The notes under the pieces are model-generated. The model was not told the origin of the DNA. It ran no database searches and saw only the letters and a program-made list of their open reading frames with translations. From Spirometra erinaceieuropaei (taxonomy: Eukaryota; Platyhelminthes; Cestoda; Diphyllobothriidea; Diphyllobothriidae), in NCBI GenBank assembly GCA_902702965.1, contig CACRXP010000429.1, positions 75,186 through 139,185 of the forward strand: a stretch of 64,000 nucleotides of DNA, read 5' to 3'. Both the position numbers and the translations under genes were made by a program. Of the stretch, positions 23,301 to 33,150 are shown in pieces. Position 1 is the stretch's first letter, and every line of letters starts with the position of its first letter.

Positions 23301-23830
23301 CGACCGCCACCTGGGTTACCATATCCCCTTCTTATGATTACCTTAGTGAAACTATGAACAAAATCCTCGAAAAAATGTTTTACACCCAGATCTTAGGACA
23401 TTTACTTTCTCCCAAGGCGTCTCACCCTGTTAGTACCATCTTCTTACGTCGTTAGAATTCATTTTTATCCACACTGTAAATGCAGACTGACAACTGCTTG
23501 AGTGATGCTCTGAACATTTTTGGCTAACCCGATATAGATAATTTTATAATGTAAATTGAGGTGAAATTAACATTACTGAGAACCGGTTTGACCTTTTTGC
23601 GGTCAAAAACGGCGCGGTAACTAGTTCCAGTGGTTTGTTTGTTCAAAGAATCCAACTTGGCTTTGGCATTGTGGCCCCTGCCTTTGGGTACAAGTAATGA
23701 CTAAGGTCTGGTGCTGGGACCCAAACACTGTAAGTGAATTAGTGAGGTTTTGATAATTTATTCGTCCCTCCGCGTGTAAGCAAACTGATCGAGAAACATT
23801 AAAAAATGCGTGCATATCGTCTTAAAAACG
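20305..23830. other. AT-rich DNA, no gene seen
   Basis: About 3.5 kb without a recognisable gene or clear repeat. The open frame at 20926-21216 (96 codons) has no motif I recognise. Confidence 0.45.
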
Positions 23831-23831
23831 T

Positions 23832-24470
23832 GCCAACGCAGTTAAGGCTTGGGAAGCAATGCTCAAAGATTGTCTCTAAATGCTGCACTCTAAGTTGTTC
23901 GACATTAAAGGGTGGCGTTATGAGGATTATGATGCAATAAACGCCCAGTAAGAATACAGATTATGAGCGAAAATATATGACGTTCCTCTCTACTTGCCAA
24001 ATGATCAGTGACCGCAGACAGAGCGGGATAAGAAATAAACAGTATAAGGTCAGTGACCAATCCCATAAAATACGCATGCTGTTGGAATGGGTTACTGGGT
24101 ATAGTTTGTTATATAAACTGTCCAATGGTAGAACCGATATTGCATTAAACACGTGTCAAATGCAATTTAGGCTTGGTAAGGGATGATCCAAGGATTTTTC
24201 CCAATTAGGATGGCGTCACGAGGCTTATGATGCAATGAGCGCTAAGTCAGATTGCATATTATGGAAAAACCGAGTTTGCCTTCCCCTTTCGTTGCCAGAC
24301 AGACAGAATGTGGTGTGAAATAAGCAGTATAAAGTCATTGAACAACCTCACAAGATGTTAGACAAAGTTATGAAATACGTTTACTATAGAGATGCTTTTA
24401 ATATAGATTATCTAGCTGTAAAACGCCATGATGTTCCGGACGCGACATCATACTGATTTTTAAATGGACT
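23832..24470. repeat. Diverged tandem duplication, ~321-bp unit
   Basis: Two units offset by about 321 bases. Unit 1 at 23832-24152 and unit 2 at 24153-24470 share, in order, ttaaggcttggg/tttaggcttggt, ggtggcgttatgagg/ggatggcgtcacgagg, tatgatgcaat, gcagacagag/agacagacag and aaacagtataaggtca/aagcagtataaagtca. Substitutions and small indels are frequent, so the duplication is old. Confidence 0.65.
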
Positions 24471-24479
24471 ACATTTGGG

Positions 24480-26247
24480 CCGCCCATGAAGGCCGCACTC
24501 GGTAGCAATTGATTACGTATGCAGTATGCACTTTGATTTTAATTTTTGATACCTTTATAGAAAATATGAACAAGAGAATTCATTTTTGGACTCCTTTTAT
24601 ATTAAAGCTTGTTTTCTTTAGATTATGCAATTGCACAAGGCGTATCTTTTGGTTAAATAATGTTTTTACTCATTAGGCTTTTTCATGACCGTAAAATAAC
24701 CACTTACGCAGCATCGTTTCACTACATTTATGGATAAAAGTATAAAATATAGTCCATATCTACTGCAAACGCGCATGAGCTCTTGATGGTACCTCATTAT
24801 TAGCAGCGGAGAATAATGATTTTCCGTGCTTGAAATGTTTGTAGCACGTAAACTGAAAATGGGAGACGAAAATGCAACGACAGATTAAACTTAGTCCTAT
24901 TAAGGTAAAGAAAAACGTTTTTTAAAACATAAAAATTATCTTTTATTCCAGTATAAAATATAGTGAAGTCATGATTAGCTACAGAAGATGTCTAAAAAGC
25001 TTTTGTACTTATTTTCTCTAACATACAGCACATCTGCTGTTTCATAAAATACGGACTAAAGTTTTGAAATGCGTTTGAAACTAGTAAAAACTCATTAAGC
25101 AGAACTGTCATATTAATTGTCATGTCACATAATGCTAAGATATACCGGTCTCGTCAGGATGCCGGCTTTCAAACGAAATTCTTATCGACTACCTAAGTAA
25201 AACAATTTCGCGTAGATTACTACTTATGCAGTGTGCGTTTTTCTCATCAAATTTCAATACTTTTATAAATTAAAATATATTTTGTAAAACCGATGCACAA
25301 AATTGTTCCTGTTTTCATTCATCTGGTGGCAGACTGCGTGTTCTTCAAATGCCATATTTGAAGAAAGAATATCTTTTGATTTAAAAAAACTCCAAATTCC
25401 CAAATAATTTTGAACCGACCATTCAGGGCTTCCGTTCTGCAAGATATACTTTTCGGGCAAGAAAAATCACACTTTTCAATTTATTATTATAAGGACGATA
25501 TAAAGGTCTCACATTATTTTTCAACGGATGGGGGTCATGTTGTATGTTTTATAAACAACACTGATTAATTTGCTGGTGCGATGCCGTACGCTGGACATTT
25601 CACAGTCTTGAAAAACCCATAAATAAATCTTTTACACGAAAAACAACTTCTTTCTTCAAGTAGTAAAATTTGAATATGACGTTTATTGCCACCAAGTGAG
25701 TGAAATTAGCCATATATTGTGCCCTGTATTACAAAATGTATCTGAATTTATAAAGCAAATGAAGGTTAACGGGAAACGCTTATACTGTATAAGTAGTCAT
25801 TTTTAATGAATGATGTTTACGCAGGTAGTCGATAGGAAGCTCGTTCAAAAGCCAGTATAATGACGAGACGGGATTATGTTAACATTAGGCAACATCTTAA
25901 TCAAAATGACAGCTCTGGTTAAGTAATCTTTACGAATCGAACATATAGCACAAAATGCTAGTCGACAGTTTATGAGATATCACATCTTCTGCATACTAGA
26001 ATTTATAAGGACATCCAAGATTAAAAGAAAAAACGCATGCAATTTAAATATCCACTTTTCTTCGACTGCAGGTTTTACACACATCCTGAAGAACGCGCAT
26101 TCGAAGGCCAACGTGTCTACGAGTCCGAAATATCATAAAATGATGCCACAAGACAATTAGTATTGCAAGCATGCTTAAGTATTCCTTCCTAAGGGGAATA
26201 AACTTCCGAAATTGTTGTCAACAATTTGTGAGTTCAGACAGTGACTG
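24480..26247. mobile_element. Degenerate copies D and F of the foldback MITE family
   Basis: 25026-26247 begins TA|CAGCACATC and ends GTGACTG|TA. It keeps family landmarks: tgaaatgcgttt, gatgccggcttt (matching gatgtcggcttt of copy A), tactacttatgcag, and in the right half ctcgttcaaaagcc and atcagtattgc-like pieces. 24480-25000 carries the family's central region (actggtccatatctactgc-like, gtataaaatatagt). Both are far more diverged than copies A-C, and D is about 250 bp longer. Borders of F are approximate. Confidence 0.5.
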
Positions 26248-26565
26248 TACATATCTGTTTAAAGGATCCATACTATCTTGATGGCGTAAACAAGGTAGCT
26301 CCAGCTAGTCGAAGGACCAAAAGTCCAAATTTATAAATATAATTTTGGTGTATTTAGCCAGTCTATCTGTAACGGGAAGCTCTATGCATGTGTAACACAT
26401 AAAAGCATTGTTTTATACATACACGCCCTCCTCTGCTTCATGAATCCTCAATGCTGAAAATACAAGTCAAAAGAGGGTTTTTTATTTTTGGTAACGGAGC
26501 ATGTTTGTCGAAGCTCAGAGTTCGTCTCTTTTATAAAGAATGAATTTCTATGCTGCAGTGGTGAC

Positions 26566-26822
26566 CTATGTAAGTAGCGGGAGTGGCCGAGTCTGATCTT
26601 CCGTGGAGAAGTTGCTGAACGGGGTCTGTATGAGGGGATAGTTTTCGCTGCTAACGGAACAGGGAGCCTCCATCATCCCTGTTGCAGCCTGCGGACCAAT
26701 GGCGTCGTATACACCGACCGGAGCGCCGGCGTGTGGAGCGCTACTCCGTCCAGCTCCTTCCCGACTGCTCATCCAGCCAGGCACTCGATTGGCATTCAGA
26801 TATTCTTTGGACTGTTTTCCAC
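26566..26822 (-). CDS. Probable last coding exon of the Shaw-type K+ channel gene
   Basis: A GC-richer, 84-codon open segment ending in TAG (26566-26568). It is preceded on the minus strand by a pyrimidine-rich acceptor (tttcccgctcttccag) with the exon starting at 26822. The acceptor phase (codon split after the first base) matches the donor at 28590, giving a Gly codon at the join. The peptide is low-complexity, rich in Ser, Pro, Ala and Gly (for example APHAGAPVGVYDA), as expected of an intracellular C-terminal tail. Assignment to the channel is inference from strand, order, phase and composition; no family motif is present. It could instead belong to another minus-strand gene. A PLE fragment was inserted just upstream of the acceptor without disrupting it. 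Confidence 0.5.
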
Positions 26823-26849
26823 CTGGAAGAGCGGGAAACGGAATTTTTG

Positions 26850-26998
26850 TGAGACATTATGACCAAGTTGACGAGTAGTAAATAGTTGACACAGGTGGTT
26901 GTTGGTAGACAAGAATTCACATATGTACTCGACTGTCTCCGTGACTGGAGCGTTTATGAAGAGCGCAACTGACTGACTGCCTCCGCCGACTCCATGCA
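26850..26998 (-). pseudogene. PLE reverse transcriptase fragment, minus strand
   Basis: Translates to INAPVTETVEYICEFLSTNN, the block just after RT motif A in the element-3 PLE group (element 3 has VPVTETAEHVCEFLSTN). It is 100-150 bases long and lies head-to-head with the plus-strand PLE fragment starting at about 26990. It sits 30-170 bases upstream of the acceptor of the exon at 26822. Confidence 0.7.
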
Positions 26999-27400
26999 AG
27001 AGGCTTCATAAGCGATCGCGAACTCAAAAACCTCTGCCCATTAGGCAAATAAATCCCTCGGTTTTACGGTCTACCGAAGATCCAGAAAAACGACCTAACA
27101 GTGCGGTCGATCTTGAACGTGCCCAACTCTCCCTATCATGCAAAAACGAAGTGGTTGACAGAGAAACTCAAATCTGTACTGTAGCAGCTATCACTACGTA
27201 GCTATCGGGATACCTTCGAATTCATTGAAGATGTTAGAGACCTAAATCGAATCGGTATGATGATGTTTTCACTTGATGTCTCATCATTCTTCGTAAGGGT
27301 TCCGGTCAAAGAAAGAGTCGAGAATATATGTGAATTTCGGTCAACTAACCGCCAAGGACAATCACTATAATGTACATAAGTTGTTCAGTTCCTTTTTGAC
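26990..27400 (+). pseudogene. PLE reverse transcriptase fragment (fingers to motif A)
   Basis: Matches element 3 from about 5306: HARGFISDRELKNL (about 27000), FYGLPKIQK (about 27060-27087), NSPYHAKTKWL (about 27126-27158), then FIEDVRDLNRIG and the RT motif A block MMFSLDVSSFF (about 27259-27291) followed by VPVKERVENICEF. Element 3 lacks a readable motif A, so this fragment fills in that part of the group. Stops and frameshifts are present and the rest of the element is missing. Confidence 0.78.
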
Positions 27401-28206
27401 AAGGAGTTGTATCATACTCGAAGGCAATAACATCGAAATTATATTGGATTTGGACAAGATTTCCGGAGCTGAATGAGCTTGTGTAAATTTTGCCTGATCT
27501 CTCTTCAAATTTTAACTCAACAAAACAAGAAAAATTTCAGTGTGCGCCGGCTGATATTTGAGTGCCTTGAGTCCTTCCAAGTCAGAAGACTCTGCTGTTT
27601 ATGCGTGAATAATTTTCACATTAACAGTCTAGAGGTAGTACAGCTCGAGATACGATAAAGATGCAAAATACTGAGAACGCAAAAACACCAAGACGGTAGC
27701 AAACCATCAAAGGTATGCGAAAGATACGTGCGAAGCAGCATTTAATAATAATAATCAAAAATAGTGATTTTTCCGAGAACTATCAAGAGGTCGATAAAAT
27801 GCCCGAGTGTTTCAGGTCGCATTTCTCTCAGACAGCTTTCGTGTAAAGGATCACCTGCGTACAAAGATTTTTGCGTCTGCCCTGACTGGGGATATTTGAA
27901 GAACGCGTAAGAATGATTCTCTCCCACTTTATAAGACCGGGATTATAACGATTTCTAGGGCGCAAATTTTTCAGCATCTCTTGAGCAGATTATTTTTATT
28001 TTCAGTCCATATTCGGCAAACACTTTCGCGGGGATATTTTCGTCGCGTAGATGAAATGTAACATTGAGTCCGTTACATTACTGTTATAACTGCGAATGTA
28101 CTAAAGTTCATGGATGAACGCTAGGTAACTAGTAAGCGTAAGACCTATTCCCAGCAGTAGAGCAAATAGGGCCCCCGATCACCGCCATATTAGTAAAAAA
28201 GAACTC
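27400..28206. other. No gene seen
   Basis: AT-rich spacer, probably intron of the channel gene if the exons at 28.6 and 26.6 kb belong to it. No motif or repeat I can name. Confidence 0.4.
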
Positions 28207-28290
28207 AGAAGAAGAAAATTGGCTCTCCGGAACAGGTTTATTTAATTGACGTTAAATAAACCTGTTCCGGAGAGCCAATTTTCTTCTTCT
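28207..28290. repeat. Perfect hairpin: 39-bp arms, 6-base loop
   Basis: 28207-28245 and 28252-28290 are exact reverse complements over all 39 bases, separated by ttgacg. The arms begin agaagaagaaaattgg and include ctctccggaacagg. The surrounding repeats are heavily decayed, so a mismatch-free palindrome must be recent, selected, or an assembly fold-back. It lies about 300 bases 3' (minus strand) of the candidate exon at 28590-28854. Confidence 0.95.
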
Positions 28291-28589
28291 AATAATCTTC
28301 CCGGATCTCTAAACTTTTCCAATCTGAAAAAAGAACTTAGTATTTTCATGGCGCTGATTTTAAAAACTCATTTGCAATTGCTGTTAATTAACTTGGCATC
28401 ATTAAACTCCACGACATCGCGGATCATCTGAATGGGCCAAGACATCCTTTTCTGTTTGGCATGTAATTTATAGCTTGTACAAGGAACCTTCGTCAGTAAA
28501 ATTAAAATGTTGGGCAAATAGGGAAGCTACTGTTTCTCTTGAAAAATGCTGGTTTTTCTAGAAAAAAGACACGAATATTGTCCTCAAAC

Positions 28590-28854
28590 CTTTGTCCAAC
28601 CGACCATGGGAGGCCTCGTAGATTTTGTCAGATTTTGAAAGCTCAATGACAGCGGTTCGTTTTGCCAAAGGGGACTGTCGGACAGGTTTGAGGCCGTCAG
28701 TTTGCAGAACGGTAGAGTAGGCATCATCCTCATCTTCCAGAGATGAAGGACTTGCGCATTTGGGGTTCGTGCGCACGAACACATGATTGGCTGGGAGGGT
28801 GCCTACGTAGGACAAGCATACATCTTCTAACTCAAGAGACATAAATCGATAAAA
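28590..28854 (-). CDS. Probable C-terminal-tail exon of the Shaw-type K+ channel gene
   Basis: Open minus-strand segment, about 50% G+C in AT-rich surroundings. It ends GACAAAG|GTTTGA, a plausible donor leaving one base of a Gly codon, which is completed by the acceptor at 26822. The start is less certain: an AG before 28854 gives a phase-0 exon, and another AG about 13 bases further upstream gives phase 2. The peptide is hydrophilic with an acidic stretch (SLEDEDDAYST) and several Ser/Thr, fitting a cytoplasmic tail. No known domain is visible. Membership of the channel gene is inferred from strand, position downstream of the S6 exon, and phase. Confidence 0.5.
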
Positions 28855-28869
28855 CTGGTTCTTACTTAG

Positions 28870-30985
28870 TTGTACAGGTGAATTATCACGTCTTAATTGT
28901 CATTAACATATGTCCTAGATTATTGTGATTTTAACTTACCGGAATGGAATAAAGCAAACTGTTTAGTTTACTATTAAACTCAACTTGCTGAAGAGACTAA
29001 TAGTAACATATGTCGGGCGTACTCAACGCTTGTTTAAAAGTAGCTAATAATGCCCTGGTAGTAAATGGTAGCTGAGTTCCTGATGACGATGGAGACTGTG
29101 TCTCACGGAGATGCCAGTCTTTCGGAAACGCCCATGCATATTTGGTGGGGCCCTATCCATCAATTTCCTGGACAATAATTTGAAGTGACGGTAACTTTCA
29201 ACTGCAGGGAGAAAGACTCGATTTCCTGAACTTTTCGTTTTTCACACACGAACCTGCCGACACAGACAGCAGCTTATTGGTCTGGAGGGTATGAGATACA
29301 GCACTGATACGATATATTTGTCACGTAGACATATGTCTATCAAAATTAACAGCGCTCACATTCATCGCTGATTGTGTAGTTGGTACGCGGATTTACTCCA
29401 AGGTACTAAGTAACCGCAATTACAACACTGAAGTATCTACCAGAAAAGCACATTTGCTAACATTTGTCGCAGCTCGACAGAAATGTTCAAGTAATTTTTC
29501 CGATTGAACAAGTTGTTCAAGGAGGATTGAAAACTTGCATAATAACATATTCGCAGTCACCATTGACGTTTCCTCCTACGAACCCTCACCCCTTGATTAT
29601 TGTACTTCTTGTTGGTTTTCAGTCCGACTTTTAAGTAAGCAGGTTATTTCAGCAAAGGCTGACAATATCCGCATGATGTTTAGTCGTTTGTTTAGGAAAT
29701 GTATATTTCTGTCATGTACCGTTTGAAGGAACGGAGCACGCAGTTGACGTTTCCAGCAACGGCGGTCAAAATGTCGTTACAAGTCATAAGCCACATCAAT
29801 GATTCAATACGTTTACGACGACTCGATATGGTTTACTTGCTTCTACTTTGTCTTCGAACACATCTTTTGCCCTTGCGAGCGGCCTTGCAAATTCGTGCTG
29901 AAGCTGAAGCTAAAACTGAATTTAAAATACAACAAGGGCGAGTAGAGTTACTTGTATTAGCTAAAAGCCCAGGCGCGCATATTTCCGCGGAAATTAAACA
30001 AGGCAAATAGAAACTGGAGTTCATATACGAGGAAACACACCGGAAGAGCTGGGGGACCCACTGATGAGCCCAACCCCATGATCAGCGAAATACGCGTGTT
30101 TGGTCTGTGCTAGTAGCACGGTAAATAATTGCACAATTATGGTGCTAATTTGTGGCTTTTTCTGAGTGTTAAGCTGACTGACCTCCCTGTCAAATAAAGT
30201 ATATTGCTCGGCGTAGCAATAAATTCGTACAATATGCAATGCAGAAGCTTATAATATTCCTTTTAGTTTATCGAAATTCAAACTCTCATGGTGGTTAAAT
30301 TGCTGTCAGCAAGACGTCTTTGAGTAGTTGAAGGACTGAGTGCACCATTTCGTGGTATCTTTTCAGTATATTCAGTCTGTTGTCTGACACTAAAAGGCGT
30401 GTGGAACCAAAGTGTATAAGGAACTCGTCAGATGCATGAACAAACGAGGACGTCCGAAATGGAGTAGTTAACAGAAAGCCCACAGGGATTGCTGAAGGAC
30501 ACAGTAAAGAGCCGTACCCCTCGCAGCTAGGGCGTACATCGACAAATATCGGCGACAACGCGTGTCTGGGCTTTTAGCTGGTATACGCGTGTTGTCAAGT
30601 GTGCTGTATCATGCAACTTATGCTGACAAAACGCACTCCGTGGTCGACTCGTTAGTCGCAAAAATTGGCGAGACTTGGCCGTCAAGACGCCCACTAATGA
30701 AAAAGTCACTGTCAAATGTCGGGAAAATAGAATTTTATTTCAAAAGATCGGCTCTCCTGCATCAAACGACTCTTTCAGTTGTACAGAAAAATTCCTAAGT
30801 TGAGCTTTGCATACACGATCGAGATAGTTTTCGACGGTTAACCATGTCATGCCGTTTGTAGGTCGACTGCCATACCCTCCCACCCATCATATGCGTACTT
30901 CATAGAGAAGACTTTTCTCTTTTTTCCGATTGCGGAACGGAGACTGTGAAGGAACAACCCTTGTCCTTCCTGGTTACGTTCTCTG
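28870..30985. other. No gene seen; one old repeat at 29170-29420
   Basis: The stretch 29170-29420 resembles 46060-46260 (shared attt-cctgacttttcg-ttttcac, cattcatcgctg and gtacgc-type pieces in the same order), so it is an old dispersed repeat. The open frame at 29699-30010 (103 codons) has no recognisable domain. The rest is plain AT-rich DNA. Confidence 0.4.
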
Positions 30986-30989
30986 CAAA

Positions 30990-33150
30990 CTTTTTGAGAA
31001 ACACAGCTGATCATTTTGGTCTTTTTCCTTTCGGACTAACTCCGTAAGCATATTAAACCCCCTGCGTGGCGTATACTGACTGCATTTCGGAAAGCGACTG
31101 GTACATTAGGCCAGACTTGGAAAATTCGTCGCACTCCACGAAGTGTCACTTTCGGTGTGTCGATTATGCCAAGATCCCGAGTTGCATGAGTGTTTGAAGC
31201 GAACAAAATAGCTCCACTCGAACTGAATGAGACAGCATATTGGCATGCACTATTTCTGAGAGAGAGAGAGGGGAGGTGATTGGTTCGATGAATAAAGTCA
31301 TAGCGCCAAGATTGCCCATGACATTGGCGCCACATGCGCGCGATCACGCAGTTTGGTCTTTACAGTTTTATTGCCCCTGGTCTACTTAGTCTGTGAGCGA
31401 AACAGGCATCTTAACAACCATGCGCACGCTAATGTCTTCACATCACAATGAGACAGTCAGCCCTCAACGTCAGGAAAACAAAAAAAATTTAGTCTTCTCT
31501 GCGCACCTAATATTCTAAAGACATTTTTTAAGTTGTACCTTCAGATTCTAAATGTGCGCCTAAGCGATATATTCGAGGATGTTTTCGTAGGATGAATGTG
31601 TCTTGATTCCAGAAATGCAAACGACGGTACATTCTAGGCAGGGAATGCTAACTTCATCCATTAGTATCTTCTGTTTTTAGGACGGATAATGTGGAAGAAC
31701 GAGTCGTGCTTTTACCATATTACCTCATTTGCGAATTTCGTGAAAGCTTTAGTTGATCGCTTGGGCTTTCTTCCTTCCTGATTGCATCCGTTTAAATAGG
31801 GGAATGTCGCGTATGCTGACTGCCTTTCAGAAAGCCGCTAGTCCATTAAGCCAGCCCTGAAACACCCGCTGCGCTTAAGGAGACTGCAGTTTTGTTGAGC
31901 CGCTATTCTCAAAGTTTCCTGTTAAGTGGACTTTTTGACACGAGGGAAAAGCAGAATGATATCTGCTTATTGGTTCGATAAGTCAGTATATTACCATTCA
32001 CCGGTCCGTAATAAAAGCATGCCAGTAGTTCAAGGATAGAAAGTCATAGAGGGAAGGTTGATCGCCCTCTCTATCACGTTAGAAGCATAGACACGCGGTC
32101 GCTCCATCAGGTCTTTAACAATTTTATTGCCTTGGGCTAATAAATCGGATGGGCTGAATGTGCGTCTTAGCACCTGCGTTCACATTTGTGCCATTGAATA
32201 GTTCAGGACACATAGTCACAGAGGCAAGATCTCCCCTGAAACTGACAGTCCGGACACATGCAATCACCCAGTTTTATCTTTGTACAATTATCGATTTTGT
32301 GAACGTAAATGGAGATCTAATCCATTTGAGAAAAATTATTGTTTTAATGAATGTCAGGACTAGAACTAAACACTCTTTAAAATACAACTATATTGTGCAC
32401 AGAACCCTTACCCACTGACAAAAGATCCAGTTCCAAAATTCAGGGGAAGAACGCCTTTTGTTCGTGGGTTCGAGTTACCTCTGCTCAACAACTTGCTGTG
32501 TTCTGCTCGTAGGTTGTATTGTCAAATTTTGGGCCTGCGCCTAGTACAAAACTCAGGGTTGGCGTCTTAGTAGGGCAAGTTCGCGTTTTTCGAAGAGCAA
32601 CCGGTAGCAAACTTCCATCAGTAAATACCAACTTCACCGGGACGCATTCTCTGTCCCTTTACTCATCTGACGAATACTGTTGATGGCTTTGGTCATTACT
32701 TTTCGGGTTGCGTCCCTTAAAAAGTCGAAATGTCCGCACCGCGTATAATGGACATATTGAAGAAAGCGACTGGTCCATTAAATCTGACATGGGACATTCC
32801 CGAACTGTCACTTTTAGTGTCGGCTGCGCTAGTACTCTAGAGGTTTCAAGTTAACTGATTTTTTCGCTTCCGAAAGAAAATGAAATAACACCTCATCGCG
32901 CGCTGGACGCGAGATCCTACTGCTGCCTACTATGTCGGATTGAAAGAGCGTCAGTATTTCAGGACACAAAGTCATAGAGGAAAGATTGCCCCCTTAACCT
33001 TAGAGGTAGAGCCAGATGTCAGCCTAATTTGGCCTGTTCAATTTTAAATGCCCCTAGTTAATGCATCGGAAGATCTGGATGTGGATCCTAGCACCTGTGC
33101 GTACGTCTGCGCCATTGCCGAAATGATGACCTTAACACACGCAAAATAAG
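30990..33150. repeat. Diverged tandem array, three units of ~0.75-0.95 kb
   Basis: Three ordered copies of the same landmarks. The gcgtatactgac/gcgtatgctgac/gcgtataatgga block with gaaagcgactgg lies at about 31070, 31810 and 32745. The aaagtcatag block is at about 31298, 32040 and 32964, each followed by a gccc-rich stretch and a tttatt-gccc or tttaaatgcccc piece. Two further shared blocks (cacctg-gt-cacatttgtgccattg) are in units 2 and 3. A short GA microsatellite sits at about 31257-31273. No coding frames are shared between units. Confidence 0.6.

Noticed and set aside
28246..28431. 61-codon frame beginning in the hairpin loop
   Set aside because: Starts with a non-ATG codon inside the palindrome and has no coding support.
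31250..31280. GA-rich microsatellite
   Set aside because: Too short and ordinary to report as a separate finding.
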